DNA from: DATEOR01 sp963841425
GTDB taxonomy: Bacteria; Actinomycetota; Thermoleophilia; Gaiellales; Gaiellaceae
DNA length: 64,000 bases
Direction of reading: 5' to 3'
Assembly (NCBI GenBank): GCA_963841425.1
Contig: CAWJCL010000005.1
Location: forward strand, 1-64,000
How positions within the stretch are numbered: the first letter of the stretch is position 1; each line of letters begins with the position of its first letter. The position numbers and the translations under genes were made by a program. Shown one piece after another: positions 39,941 to 48,837 of this stretch. A model generated the notes under the pieces. It did no database searches. It worked only from the letters and a program-made list of their open reading frames with translations, and was not told the origin of the DNA.

Positions 39941-40942
39941 GTGACAGGCGAATCCCTGCCGATACCGTCGTCAGAGACCAACTTTGTGACACCCGCCTAC
40001 ATGCTCGACAACCTCATCAGCCTGCTGAACGACAACACGCCGCTGTCCTCCCCGTGGGGACGGATCGTCGTGATCGCGGCGGTCTTCGCGCTCGCGTGGC
40101 TCGTCGCGCGCACGACGGCCTGGGTAGCGGGACTCATCCTCGCCTGGCACGACCGCCGGCAAACGAACGCGGACCTCGAGGCGACCGGGACGATCTCCAA
40201 CCTGAAGCGCCGGGAGACGCTCGTGAGCGTCATCCGCACCGGCATCACCTACGTGACCTTCGCGGTCGCTGCGATCGTCATCATCGGCCAGCTCACGGGC
40301 GGCGTCGACCGGCTGACCGCGATCGCCGGCGCCTCCTTCGCACTGATCCTCGCCGGCTTCGCCACGCAGCGGCTTCTCCTGGACATCATCGCCGGCCTGA
40401 CGATGTTCGCCGAGCGCTGGTTCTCAGTGGGGGACACCGTCACCCTGCTCGTCGGCGCCGAGCTCCAGGGCGTCGTCGAGGACGTGACCCTTCGGCGGAC
40501 ACGGCTCCGCGCGCTCTCTGGTGAGGTCATCCAGGTGCACAACTCACAGATCCAGGCCGTCTCGGTCCTGCCGCGCGGCGTCAAGGAGCTCGCCATCGAG
40601 GTCTTCGTCGCCAAGCGCGAGCCGGGCGAGCGCCTGGTCGAGGACGTCGTCCGCATCCTCCCGGAGGGCCCGACGACGTTCATTCGCCGGCCCTGGATCG
40701 AGCACGTCGAGGACCTCGCGCACAACCTCACGCGGATCCGCCTGCACGCAACGGTCGCCCCCGGCCGGGAGTGGCTCGCCGAGGAGTTCTTCACCGATCT
40801 CCTCAAACAGCGCGCGAGCGACTCCCTGATCGTCCACGGGCCGGTGGCCTTCGCCGTCGACGAGCGCGCGATGCGGAGCTACGCACGGGCGAGCGCGACG
40901 ACGCGGACGGCGTTCGGCCGCTCACAGCGAAACGCTGCCTAG
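39941..40942 (+). CDS. mechanosensitive ion channel, MscS family
   Basis: A protein of 333 residues. It has spans at VVIAAVFALAWLVARTTAWVAGLIL and ITYVTFAVAAIVIIGQL, the pore helix ASFALILAGFATQRLLLDIIAGLTMFAE, the beta-domain FSVGDTVTLL and VVEDVTLRRTRLRALSGEVIQVHNSQI, and a C-terminal cytoplasmic cap. It opens under membrane tension to release solutes. GTG 39941 is used; MLDN at 40001 is an alternative. Confidence 0.93.
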   Translation: MTGESLPIPSSETNFVTPAYMLDNLISLLNDNTPLSSPWGRIVVIAAVFALAWLVARTTAWVAGLILAWHDRRQTNADLEATGTISNLKRRETLVSVIRTGITYVTFAVAAIVIIGQLTGGVDRLTAIAGASFALILAGFATQRLLLDIIAGLTMFAERWFSVGDTVTLLVGAELQGVVEDVTLRRTRLRALSGEVIQVHNSQIQAVSVLPRGVKELAIEVFVAKREPGERLVEDVVRILPEGPTTFIRRPWIEHVEDLAHNLTRIRLHATVAPGREWLAEEFFTDLLKQRASDSLIVHGPVAFAVDERAMRSYARASATTRTAFGRSQRNAA

Positions 40943-40979
40943 CCAGTCCCTCCAACGAGGGGACGGAGGCAGCCGATAG

Positions 40980-41010
40980 AAGGCCGCCCTGTCGTGGTAG
41001 AGCGGCCTTT
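40980..41010 (+). terminator. intrinsic terminator
   Basis: AAGGCCGC pairs with GCGGCCTT across a 14-nt loop and is followed by T, 38 bp after the MscS gene. The remaining 41011-41191 has no visible gene. Confidence 0.65.
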
Positions 41011-41191
41011 GGGTACTTACCTGACGCCGGGGGAGGAATGGGAGAGGGGCCACCCGGCGTCTCTGCGGAGCCGCGACTATAGAGCTCAGACGTTAGGAAC
41101 TCGTGAGCGAGGTGGGGTATTCCGTGCGGTACCGAAGCTCGCTGGCTCGGCTCAGACCGGGCCTGGGTCGCGACTCCGTCGACGAACCCTC

Positions 41192-42136
41192 CTAGGCGTC
41201 CGGCTGCTCGCGCTCCGAGAGGAGCTTCCCGCTCGGCGGCGCCTTCCCGTACGGCTTCCGGTTGCGGGCGCGGACGTGGCGGACGATCCCCCACGCGACG
41301 AGCGCGCTCAGCCCGCCGATGATCGACGCGACGACGATCTGGTTGGCGTAAGGCACGGCGAGGAGCTTGATCCCGCTGAGAATCAGTGCCGCCGCGAGCG
41401 CGAAGCGGAGCATCCGGTCCGGGATGCCCACGCTGATCTGGCTGCCGATGAGGACACCCGGGATCGAGCCGACCAGGAGCCAGCCGATCGCCCCCATGTC
41501 GACGTTGCCCGCGACGAGGTGGCCGAGGCCCGCGACCCAGAGAAGGGCGGCGGCGTGGAAGATATCCGTCCCGACGATGATCTTCGCGCTGAGGGGGAAA
41601 GCGATCAGCATGGCGAGGCCGAAGAGCGTCCCGCTTCCAACCGACGTGAGACCGACGAGGAAACCGCCCACCATTCCGATACACACTGCGACGATCCGGT
41701 CGCGGTTCGAGAGGTGCCCGAGCTCCTTCTGCGGCCCGGCCGGGTGCATGATCGCCTTGGCCAGGAAGGCCAGGCCGCCGACGATCAGCATGATCGCCAG
41801 GATCTTGCCCTGCACCGAGTCGACGCCGTCCCCGTAGCGATCGGTCAGGTAGCCGACCGTCCAGACACCGACGAGCGACATCGGCGCGCTGCCGACGAGC
41901 ATCCAGAGCCCCAGGCGCAGGCGCACCGTCCCGAGCCGCCGGTGCCGCGCCGCGCCGAAGGATTTGAAGATCGCGCCGTGCAAGATGTCCGTCCCCACCG
42001 CGATCGCCGGGTCGAACTTGAAGAAGAGGATGAGCATCGGCGTCATCAGCGAGCCTCCGCCCATCCCGGTCATGCCGACGAGGATTCCGATCAGGAGGCC
42101 CGCGATCGCGAGCCTGGGGTCATGGGTGTCCGGCAT
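41192..42136 (-). CDS. TauE/SafE-family sulfite exporter-like permease
   Basis: A 314-residue permease with eight or nine spans. It starts with LAIAGLLIGILVGMTGMGGGSLMTPML and has the second family repeat IGMVGGFLVGLTSVGSGTLFGLAMLIAF. These GMxGxGGxxxxP-type repeats mark the TauE/SafE family, which exports sulfite, sulfoacetate or related small anions. The upstream UspA-like gene lies on the same strand, 5 bp away. Confidence 0.92.
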   Translation of the reverse strand: MPDTHDPRLAIAGLLIGILVGMTGMGGGSLMTPMLILFFKFDPAIAVGTDILHGAIFKSFGAARHRRLGTVRLRLGLWMLVGSAPMSLVGVWTVGYLTDRYGDGVDSVQGKILAIMLIVGGLAFLAKAIMHPAGPQKELGHLSNRDRIVAVCIGMVGGFLVGLTSVGSGTLFGLAMLIAFPLSAKIIVGTDIFHAAALLWVAGLGHLVAGNVDMGAIGWLLVGSIPGVLIGSQISVGIPDRMLRFALAAALILSGIKLLAVPYANQIVVASIIGGLSALVAWGIVRHVRARNRKPYGKAPPSGKLLSEREQPDA

Positions 42137-42141
42137 GTCGC

Positions 42142-42522
42142 TCAGTAGACGACGAGGACGTCGCAGCCGGCTCGGCGCAAGACGTTCTGGTTCACGCTTC
42201 CTTCGACAAGCCGCTCGAAGAAGCGCTTGTGGCGGCTCCCGACGACGATCAGGTCGACGTTGCGCTCCTGCGCGAGACCGACGATGGCGTCGGCCGGCGT
42301 GCCCTTCGTGGGAACGAGATCAGCGCTGAGGCCGCGGCCGTCGAGGTAGGACCGCGCTTGCTCGAGCCGCTCCTGGGCCAAGCGCTCCGCGTCTGGCGTG
42401 CCGTCCTTCGGTGGCACGACGTTCGTGACGATCAGCGACGCGCCGAGCTGCTCGGCGTAGTCGGCGGCACGCCCCAGTGTCTGGCTCGAAGGGTCGTCGT
42501 AGGCGACGAGGATCGTTTTCAC
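42142..42522 (-). CDS. universal stress protein (UspA domain)
   Basis: A 126-residue single-domain Usp protein. It starts VKTILVAYDDPSSQTLGRAADYAEQLGASLIVTNVV, and has the ATP-binding segment VVGSRHKRFFERLVEGSVNQNVLRRAGCDVLVVY (G-x2-G-x9-G-[ST]-like). Cytosolic, induced by stress or growth arrest in known relatives. GTG 42522; cotranscribed with the TauE/SafE gene. Confidence 0.93.
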   Translation of the reverse strand: MKTILVAYDDPSSQTLGRAADYAEQLGASLIVTNVVPPKDGTPDAERLAQERLEQARSYLDGRGLSADLVPTKGTPADAIVGLAQERNVDLIVVGSRHKRFFERLVEGSVNQNVLRRAGCDVLVVY

Positions 42523-42618
42523 CGGCACGGCCTGGAAGGGTACCCGGCTCGCCCCGACGCGACGCCCGCAAACGGTCGGGTCATTGCGTGCGCACCTGCC
42601 GCTCACTAGCGTTGGCGC

Positions 42619-43413
42619 ATGTTCTTTCGCCTCTCGAGCTGGGAGCTCGGGCTTTTCCTGTCGGCGGTCATCCTCGGTACGACGGTGCTCGGTCTCGTTC
42701 TCGGCCGCTACCTCCGGCACCGGTCCGAGCATCTCCGCGAGCCCGTCGGCATCCTGCAGGCCGCGCTGCTCGGCCTGGTCGGGCTCGTCCTCGCCTTCGG
42801 TCTCGCACTGGCGGTCGGGCGGTACGAGTCGCGTCGCACCGCGGTCGTCGACGAGACGAACGCGATCGGGACTACGTACTTGCGGGCCCAGACGCTGCCG
42901 GAGCCCGTTCGCACGCAGTCGCTCGTTCGCCTCGTCCGCTATACGGACACGGTCGTCGTCATCTCGAGCTCCATCCCCGGCAGCGCCGAGGAGCGGGAGG
43001 CCGAGGCTGCGGGCGACCGTCTGCAGCGAGAGCTCTGGGGCCTTGCCGGGCAGGAGCTCGAGGACGCGCCGATCGCGAGCGCGCCGCGCCTGTATCTCGA
43101 GTCGCTCAACGAGATGTTCGACGCGGAAACGACCCGTGTCGGCGCTTTGGACAACCGGGTGCCCGGTGCCGTGCTGGCCGTGGAGGTCGGCGGCGCGGCC
43201 ATCGCGCTTGCCCTGCTCGCCTTCTACCTCGCGATTCTCGGCCGCGGCGTGGCCACGGTCATGCTCGCGGCAGGGCTGATCACCCTGTTGCTCCTCGTCA
43301 CGTTCGATCTCGACAGGCCGACGCGCGGTCTGATCCAGGTTCCGGACACGCCGCTCGTGACACTCCGCGCCTCGATGGAGCTGCCACCGGCCGCGAGCGC
43401 ACCCGAGCCGTAG
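42619..43413 (+). CDS. DUF4239 bestrophin-like membrane protein
   Basis: A 264-residue protein with N-terminal spans (ELGLFLSAVILGTTVLGLVLG, GILQAALLGLVGLVLAFGLALAV), a helical extramembrane middle containing RRTAVVDETNAIGTTYLRAQTLP, and two C-terminal spans (AVLAVEVGGAAIALALLAFYLAIL, VATVMLAAGLITLLLLVTFDLDRP). The DETNAIGTTYLR motif is typical of DUF4239/bestrophin-like proteins. Possibly ion conducting; unproven. Confidence 0.88.
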   Translation: MFFRLSSWELGLFLSAVILGTTVLGLVLGRYLRHRSEHLREPVGILQAALLGLVGLVLAFGLALAVGRYESRRTAVVDETNAIGTTYLRAQTLPEPVRTQSLVRLVRYTDTVVVISSSIPGSAEEREAEAAGDRLQRELWGLAGQELEDAPIASAPRLYLESLNEMFDAETTRVGALDNRVPGAVLAVEVGGAAIALALLAFYLAILGRGVATVMLAAGLITLLLLVTFDLDRPTRGLIQVPDTPLVTLRASMELPPAASAPEP

Positions 43414-43453
43414 CCCAGCGGCCCCTCGTGGGCACAAAGTAACGTCTCCCGCG

Positions 43454-44764
43454 ATGGGCCTCTTCAGCCCACTCCGAGCGAGGGTAGACGGCGTCACCGC
43501 GCGCCTGGCCCTCGTCGGCGCGGACCCGCGCGACGACGACGACTTGCGGGCCCGCAAGGCCCTCCTTGTCCTGATCTCGGTGTTGATCCTGCCGATCGCG
43601 GCGCTCTGGGGTGGCTTGTATCTCGCGTTTCGGTCTCCGGTCGGTGTGGTGCCGCTCGTCTACCTCGCCGTCCTGCTCGCGGCGATCATCGTGTTCTCGC
43701 GAACGGGCAACTTCGCGCGCCTCCTCAGGGTCAGCCAGGTCGACATCCTGCTCGCGCCCACGCTCTCCATGATCCCTCTCGGCGGCTTCCTCGCCTCGGG
43801 CGGCGTCGGCCTCTGGGGGATCCTGGCGCCTCTCGGCGCGCTCGTGTTCTTGAATGTCCAGTCGGCGGCCCGCTGGTACGTCGCGTACGTCCTCGTCTTC
43901 CTCGGATCGGGGATCGCGGGCGAGATCATCGGCCCGGTCTGGACACCGCCGCCGGACTGGTTCACGAGCATCATGCTGGCCATGAACATCGCGGTCGGCG
44001 GCACCATGGTGTTCACGCTGCTGGCGCTGTTCGCCAAGCAGCGAAGCGACGCGCTGGCGGCGCTCCGGGTGGAGCAGGCCAAGGCCGAGAACCTCCTGCT
44101 CAACATCTTGCCCCGCTCGATCGCCGACAGGCTGAAGGCCGAGTCCCAGCCGATCGCGGACCAGTTCGGGTCGGCGTCGATCCTCTTCGCGGACGTGGTC
44201 GAGTTCACGCCGTGGTCCGAGCGGCTCACGCCCGCCGAGGTGGTCGGCTGCCTCGATCACCTCTTCAGCCACTTCGACGAGCTCGCGGAGCGGCACGGGC
44301 TCGAGAAGATCAAGACCATCGGCGACTGCTACATGGTCGCCGCGGGCGTTCCGGAACCGCGCCCGGACCACGCTTGCGCGCTCGCTCAGATGGCGCTCGA
44401 CATGCTGGAGGCGATGCGCGCGGAGGGCGAAGCCGGGCACCTCGGCCTCGAGCTTCGAATCGGTATCAACTCGGGCCCGGTGGTGGCCGGCGTCATCGGT
44501 CGGAAGCGCTTTCTCTACGACCTCTGGGGCGACGCCGTGAACATGGCGAGCCGCATGGAGACCTACGGCACGTCGGGGCGGATCCAGATCACGCGCGCGA
44601 CGTACGAGCTCCTCGCCGACGACTTCGAGTGCGAGCCGCGCGGGACGATCGCGGTCAAGGGGAAAGGCGAGGTGGAGACGTGGTACCTCGTCCGTCCCCG
44701 AGGCGAACGCCCTTCGGCCTCAGCCGACCAGGCCTTCGAACGGACACTCGCCGACAGGTCCTGA
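43454..44764 (+). CDS. membrane-bound class III adenylate/guanylate cyclase
   Basis: A 436-residue protein: a six-span N-terminal membrane domain (residues about 30-200), a short signalling helix (KQRSDALAALRVEQAKAENLLLNILPRSIADRLK), and a class III cyclase domain with ASILFADVVEFTPWSERL (metal Asp), LEKIKTIGDCYMVAAG (substrate Lys), IGINSGPVVAGVIGRKRFLYDLWGDAVNMASRME (second metal Asp, transition-state residues). It makes cAMP or cGMP in the cytosol. Followed by a broken VOC gene. Confidence 0.94.
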   Translation: MGLFSPLRARVDGVTARLALVGADPRDDDDLRARKALLVLISVLILPIAALWGGLYLAFRSPVGVVPLVYLAVLLAAIIVFSRTGNFARLLRVSQVDILLAPTLSMIPLGGFLASGGVGLWGILAPLGALVFLNVQSAARWYVAYVLVFLGSGIAGEIIGPVWTPPPDWFTSIMLAMNIAVGGTMVFTLLALFAKQRSDALAALRVEQAKAENLLLNILPRSIADRLKAESQPIADQFGSASILFADVVEFTPWSERLTPAEVVGCLDHLFSHFDELAERHGLEKIKTIGDCYMVAAGVPEPRPDHACALAQMALDMLEAMRAEGEAGHLGLELRIGINSGPVVAGVIGRKRFLYDLWGDAVNMASRMETYGTSGRIQITRATYELLADDFECEPRGTIAVKGKGEVETWYLVRPRGERPSASADQAFERTLADRS

Positions 44765-44790
44765 GGGCGCAGCTGGGTACCATCGAACAG

Positions 44791-45044
44791 ATGACCATCG
44801 AGCGGATGGACCACGTCGGCATCGTGGTTGACGACCTCGCAGCCGAGCTGTGAAGTTCCGCTCGCCGTCGAACGGGGGCGACAACCGGCACGCGCCGGCC
44901 AACACCCCGGGTACCCGCCACATCGCATTCGCCGGCGAGGACATCGACGTCGACGGGCTGGAGCGCCACGAGGACAGCTACCGGCTCGGCTACGTCCGCG
45001 GCCCGGAGGGGATCATCATCGAGCTCGCGGAGCGGATCGGCTGA
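44791..45044 (+). pseudogene. VOC-family gene with internal deletions
   Basis: The frame starts MTIERMDHVGIVVDDLAAEL and meets a stop. In the adjacent frame sequence resumes VKFRSPSNGGDNRHAPANTPGTRHIAFAGEDIDVDGLE, then RHEDSYRLGYVRGPEGIIIELAERIG. These are the start, middle and end of a glyoxalase/bleomycin-resistance (VOC) protein with about 60 residues missing after the first block and about 20 after EDID. The product would lack metal ligands. A decayed gene. Confidence 0.8.
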
Positions 45045-45192
45045 CGTCGAGTCCGTTGCCGACATCTGGGCCGTTCCCGGGACCACCCTGCCTCGGCTCC
45101 CGACCGACCGTTCCCCCCTCATTTTCCCAGTCGTCCGAAGACAGGCCCGCGGAGCGATCGTTCCATCATCGGAAAGAGAAGGCCGTTATGCA

Positions 45193-45220
45193 GAGAAGGC
45201 CCGCAAGCGCGGGCCTTCTC
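45193..45220. terminator. perfect hairpin terminator
   Basis: GAGAAGGCCCGC/GCGGGCCTTCTC with loop AAGC, lying between the VOC remnant and the convergent 45250 gene. No U-tract beyond the arm. Confidence 0.7.
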
Positions 45221-45249
45221 TCGTGCGTCGAGTGGTCTTGCCGGAGCTG

Positions 45250-45558
45250 TTACGCCCAGGCCTTCATCTCATCGACGATGACCTTTCCACCCGTGATCTT
45301 GGGCGGATTCGGAAGGACCGTGTCGAGCTTCTCCTCGCGTAGCCACTCGGCCACGACGCGCGTCGACTCGTCGGCGTGTGCCGAAGTGTCGTAGAAGTTG
45401 ACGGAACTCATGACGCCGTTCTCGGCCTCGATGAGGAAGTAGCCGTTGAAGCCGTCGAGCTTCTTGAGGCGCGGGGTCAGGCTCTCGCCGACCTTGCGTG
45501 TCAGCTCGTCGGTGCGCTTGGTGTCGATTCCTTCGTAGCGTCTCACGATGGCATGCAT
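45250..45558 (-). CDS. small ABM-like (dimeric alpha/beta barrel) protein
   Basis: A 102-residue protein: HAIVRRYEGIDTKRTDELTRKVGESLTPRLKKLDGFNGYFLIEAENGVMSSVNFYDTSAHADESTRVVAEWLRE. A strand, helix and GFNGYFLIEA strand, followed by SSVNFYDT, is the pattern of antibiotic-biosynthesis-monooxygenase-like proteins. The active residues cannot be judged. ATG 45558. Confidence 0.75.
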   Translation of the reverse strand: MHAIVRRYEGIDTKRTDELTRKVGESLTPRLKKLDGFNGYFLIEAENGVMSSVNFYDTSAHADESTRVVAEWLREEKLDTVLPNPPKITGGKVIVDEMKAWA

Positions 45559-45998
45559 GTGCTGCTCCAGTCTGTGGATCTAAGGGCGGAGAACTCGGAC
45601 GAGCCCTCCTGAGGCACTTGGGCCAGATGAGACAGTCGAAAAGGAGTGTTGTGGAGCCTCAACGGCTTCCGCGCTAGGCCTTCTGCGCACATCCACCATA
45701 GCCGCGATTTTGTGCCACCGTTGGCAACTAGCCGCGTGCGCTCGTCGGCGGCGTGGCGCTGGCGAGCGGAGTACGCAGTCGATGTCTTTGCCCCGGACCT
45801 GAAGCTGGCACAACTTGACTCGTCGTGAGGGTCGCGAACATGACTCCAGCTCGCCCGATGCCGGCGGCGAGCACTCAGGAGACCCGACCGAGATCGGCAC
45901 CGACGCCCGAGGGGAAGGGCGCTAGGCCGATGGCTTCGAGGGACTCCGCTTCGGCAAGCTTCGGCGGGTGATGCGGAAGACCAGGGAGTGCATCAGCA
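45559..45998. other. gap without a recognisable gene
   Basis: Open frames in this stretch have no recognisable motif and look like chance frames in GC-rich DNA. The right end leads into the shared leader at 45999-46130. Confidence 0.4.
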
Positions 45999-46130
45999 CG
46001 TGGTAGACTCGGTTTGCGCTTCTGTTGGAGAGTCTCCTCGTCTACAGGCGAGCGTGACCGCCGGACGAAAGCCGTCCTTCTACTTACTTGTAGCGGCTCG
46101 GTCAGCAGGGCACTCATCAAGGAGGCCACG
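45999..46130 (+). promoter_or_regulatory. leader shared with the 25752 gene
   Basis: Contains CCGCCGGACGAA (46058), CGGCTCGGTCAG (46094) and AAGGAGGCCA (46119), each identical to and nearly equally spaced as the blocks upstream of 25752. A TAGACT lies near its left end as a possible -10. Confidence 0.5.
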
Positions 46131-46415
46131 ATGGCCACCACCGTTCCCGAAGTGCCGACTTCCGTTTCCACGGAAGGCGTGACGACCCGGAAGCCGCCCG
46201 AGCGGAAAGAAGCCCTCGCACGGGCCGTGCAGAGACAGGTTTCCCTGGGTGCTCGAGTCGAATCGCTGGCTGATTATCAGGCGATCCTCGTCACCGGACA
46301 TCGACCGAATCACCTTCTCCACCTCGTGACCTTGGGTCTCTGGGGCCGTGAACACCGGACATCGGTCAGCGTGGACGAGGCGGGGAACACGAGCCTTCAG
46401 AAGCTTTCGCGGTAA
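46131..46415 (+). CDS. small protein of unknown function
   Basis: A 94-residue basic protein: MATTVPEVPTSVSTEG, then RKPPERKEALARAVQRQVSLGARVESLADYQAILVTGHRPNHLLHLVTLGLWG and a hydrophilic end. The HLLHLVTLGLWGREHR stretch resembles the start of the short membrane-associated proteins often annotated only as hypothetical. A strong AGGAGG precedes ATG 46131. The first residues (MATT, PE) and the whole leader resemble those of the 25752 gene although the bodies differ. Precedes the flippase-like gene by 11 bp. Confidence 0.7.
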   Translation: MATTVPEVPTSVSTEGVTTRKPPERKEALARAVQRQVSLGARVESLADYQAILVTGHRPNHLLHLVTLGLWGREHRTSVSVDEAGNTSLQKLSR

Positions 46416-46426
46416 GACGGTTCGAA

Positions 46427-47440
46427 ATGGTCACAGCCCGTCCCAGAGGCGGTTTGAGCCAACCCGCAATCGCGTGGCGCGGCGTCCACCTCAGCCCGCA
46501 TCGTTGGAGGGTTCTCGGCGGACTCGGGCTCTCTCTTGGCTCGCTGGGGGCGTGCGTCCTCCTCGCTCGGCACCTGACCGATGCGAGTTGGCCCCTGGAC
46601 GGCGCACGCGTCTTGCTGGTCTTCCTCGCCGGAGGCTTGTATCTGGCCAGCTTCGGCTTCCGTGCATTCGGATGGCAACAGCTGTTCCCTCGCCGCGAGC
46701 GCCCCGACGGGGCTCGGTGTCTCGCGTCGTGTGGGGCGGCCGCTGCCAGCGGGGTCGTCCTGCCATTCCGGCTCGACTACGTCGTGAAGATCTTCACTCT
46801 GCGCAGGCTGGGCGGAGTGAGGCTGGGTCTGAAGACGATCGGCGTCTCGATCGTCGCTCTCGGCATGGTCGACGCGGTGGCGATGCTCCCCTTGGCTGCC
46901 TACGCCCTCGCGGTTTCCGGGCCGGTCCTCCGCGCGCCAATGGTCGTCGTCGTCCTCTTCTGCCTCGGCTGTCTCATGATCATCACGCTCGGACAACGGG
47001 TCTCACGGCTCCCGCTCGTCGGACGCTCCGACCGCCTTCAGGCCGTCTACTGTCGCGTTGCGGACAGTACGCGCTTCTCGCGGCCGACGCTCGTCGCGGG
47101 TCTCCTGCTCCTGGGCTGTTGGACCTCGCGCGCTCTCGGCAGCGCTTTCCTGCTGAGCGCCCTCGGCGTCCGCTTCTCGCCGACACTCGCACTGGTCGTC
47201 GTCTGCGTGAGCGCCGCGACGGCGATCCTTCCCATCACCGCCGGCGGCGCCATCGCCGGCATGGGGACGACGGCCGGCGTGCTCTTCGCCCTCGGCGTCT
47301 CGAAGAATGTCGCGCTCAACTTCTCGCTTGCCTCCGGGCTCCTGCTGACCAGCGCGGCGCTCACCGCGGCAGCTCTGGGGCTGAGCGCCTCGCTCATTCT
47401 CACGCTCCGTGCGCGCCGGGTGCTCGTCCCCGCGATCTAG
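46427..47440 (+). CDS. lysylphosphatidylglycerol synthase TM-domain (UPF0104-like) protein
   Basis: A 337-residue polytopic protein with about eight spans. AAAASGVVLPFRLDYVVKIFTLRRLGG and ITAGGAIAGMGTTAGVLFALGVSKNVAL are the characteristic conserved loops of the LPG_synthase_TM/YbhN family. Members flip or scramble lipids, or support aminoacyl-phosphatidylglycerol and glycolipid synthesis. No soluble lysyl-transferase domain is attached. Probably cotranscribed with the 46131 gene. Confidence 0.87.
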   Translation: MVTARPRGGLSQPAIAWRGVHLSPHRWRVLGGLGLSLGSLGACVLLARHLTDASWPLDGARVLLVFLAGGLYLASFGFRAFGWQQLFPRRERPDGARCLASCGAAAASGVVLPFRLDYVVKIFTLRRLGGVRLGLKTIGVSIVALGMVDAVAMLPLAAYALAVSGPVLRAPMVVVVLFCLGCLMIITLGQRVSRLPLVGRSDRLQAVYCRVADSTRFSRPTLVAGLLLLGCWTSRALGSAFLLSALGVRFSPTLALVVVCVSAATAILPITAGGAIAGMGTTAGVLFALGVSKNVALNFSLASGLLLTSAALTAAALGLSASLILTLRARRVLVPAI

Positions 47441-47512
47441 GAGCGCGACAGGTCGAGCATGAAGCCCGTGAACGGCACCTTCTGTGCCGCGACGGCGACT
47501 ATGCCGCTTGCG

Positions 47513-47815
47513 TCACTCTGACTGCGCGGCTTCCCAGTAGAACTCCTCCCGGGCAAGAGCCGGAGTGCCGTCGAGGATCGGTGCCCATACGCCGAATCCG
47601 CCGGAGCGGGCCGGGTCATTGACGAGATCGCGCACCAGTCCCTCGATGCCCGCGCCCGCGAAAACGAAGACCACGGCTTCCTCGGCGAGAAAGATGCTGT
47701 GTCGCCGAAAGCCAGCCGGGTCGAGTCCGTACGGCGCGCCCTCAGCGAGGATCTGCGCTGCTCGCTCGCGCGACCCTGGCAGAAGCCTGGCAACGACTGC
47801 TACGCGCTCATCCAT
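47513..47815 (-). CDS. small protein of unknown function
   Basis: A 100-residue protein from ATG 47815: MDERVAVVARLLPGSRERAAQILAEGAPYGLDPAGFRRHSIFLAEEAVVFVFAGAGIEGLVRDLVNDPARSGGFGVWAPIL. The alternating strand-helix pattern and RLLPG start suggest a ferredoxin-like or ABM-type fold. No family recognised. The frame is open upstream, but the useful sequence starts here. Confidence 0.62.
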   Translation of the reverse strand: MDERVAVVARLLPGSRERAAQILAEGAPYGLDPAGFRRHSIFLAEEAVVFVFAGAGIEGLVRDLVNDPARSGGFGVWAPILDGTPALAREEFYWEAAQSE

Positions 47816-47927
47816 GTATCGATCATTAATGCCGGAAGTCCGCGGCTTACCACCGACGCGAGCGACGACAGCGCCCAGGGGCTTCCGAGGGAGGACGCCG
47901 GTCGTTGTCGAGCGCGGTCGACAAGCC

Positions 47928-48137
47928 CTATGTCGACAACGGTGCTTCGTCAACCGGGCCCATGCTGATCACAGCAAGCCGCAAGACCCAAAGACCGTCG
48001 TCAGCCGGGAAGAAATCGCCCCCGTATTCACCTTGGTGGTTGCGGAAGGCATCGATCTCGGCCAGCACCTGATCGTCTGACTCGATTGTCTTGAAGACCT
48101 CTTCGCCGGTCGAAAGTCTGAACCTCAATCTCGCCAC
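47928..48137 (-). CDS. small protein of unknown function
   Basis: A 69-residue soluble protein from GTG 48137: VARLRFRLSTGEEVFKTIES, then DDQVLAEIDAFRNHQGEYGGDFFPADDGLWVLRLAVISMGPVDE. Two beta hairpins flanking a helix. No family recognised. No good ribosome-binding site. Confidence 0.5.
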   Translation of the reverse strand: MARLRFRLSTGEEVFKTIESDDQVLAEIDAFRNHQGEYGGDFFPADDGLWVLRLAVISMGPVDEAPLST

Positions 48138-48375
48138 GGCGCGAGCATAGCGCCGTGGAACGCGTTGTCGGATCGCTCGGCCTCTCAGGTCGGGTAGTGA
48201 GGTCAGCCTGAGCGCCACGCTCTGTGAGGACCGTCAGCCGAACCGGCCTGGCGAGCGTTTCTCTCAGAAGAGCTGGCTCCCGCAAATGGGCGACCGTCGC
48301 TTGTCTACGTGGTCTACACGCATCCCGGAACCCGATTCGCCACCCGCGCCACGACCTAAAACCATCGGCGGCACG

Positions 48376-48572
48376 GAACCAGGGGCTCGTCTCCCACCAT
48401 TACAGGGCGGTTGGCGACAGGTTCGAGCGGTGGTCGAATCCGTTCCGCTACGTGTGGCCGTCGGAGTTGGACCTGATGGCGCGCTCGCGGTGACCTTCGT
48501 GAGCGCGGGTCCAGCTGGAACTTCACGAGCGAGAGCACCAAGCACGTCTCGGTCTGGGAAAGATCCTCTTGA
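48376..48572 (+). pseudogene. C-terminal remnant of a SAM methyltransferase
   Basis: One frame reads HHYRAVGDRFERWSNPFRYVW, then PSELDLMAR, and the next frame goes on GDLRERGSSWNFTSESTKHVSVWERSS before a stop. Together these resemble the last 60 residues of a class I methyltransferase. A frameshift and loss of all upstream motifs mark it as decayed. The rest of 48138-48837 shows only repeat copy B and no intact gene. Confidence 0.5.
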
Positions 48573-48600
48573 CGCTCGTCGGGCGAGGTGAGCTCCGCCG

Positions 48601-48639
48601 GAGCAGCCGAGCGACGACGGTGCGGAGGAGCTTGCGCGG
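48601..48639. repeat. dispersed repeat, copy B
   Basis: GAGCAGCCGAGCGACGACGG begins a block matching copies A and C, followed by a shorter partial copy (GAGCGACGACGGCGTAGGGAGCT) at 48648. Confidence 0.6.
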
Positions 48640-48837
48640 CGAGCGCCGAGCGACGACGGCGTAGGGAGCTCACTCCGTCCCAATGGAACTCGCTCGCGAG
48701 CGAGCACCGGAGTCCCTGGAGAAGCGATGCCCAGACGGCGAATCCTGCCGAACTGACGCGCGCCGGGCTCACGTTTCATGCTTTCGCCGAGTGGCCGAGC
48801 GACGACTGAACGTAGGGGGCCTGGATGCGCCGCTCAC

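Noticed and set aside
45580..45900. Leftward frame of about 106 residues
   Set aside because: No motif, no ribosome-binding site and composition like noise.
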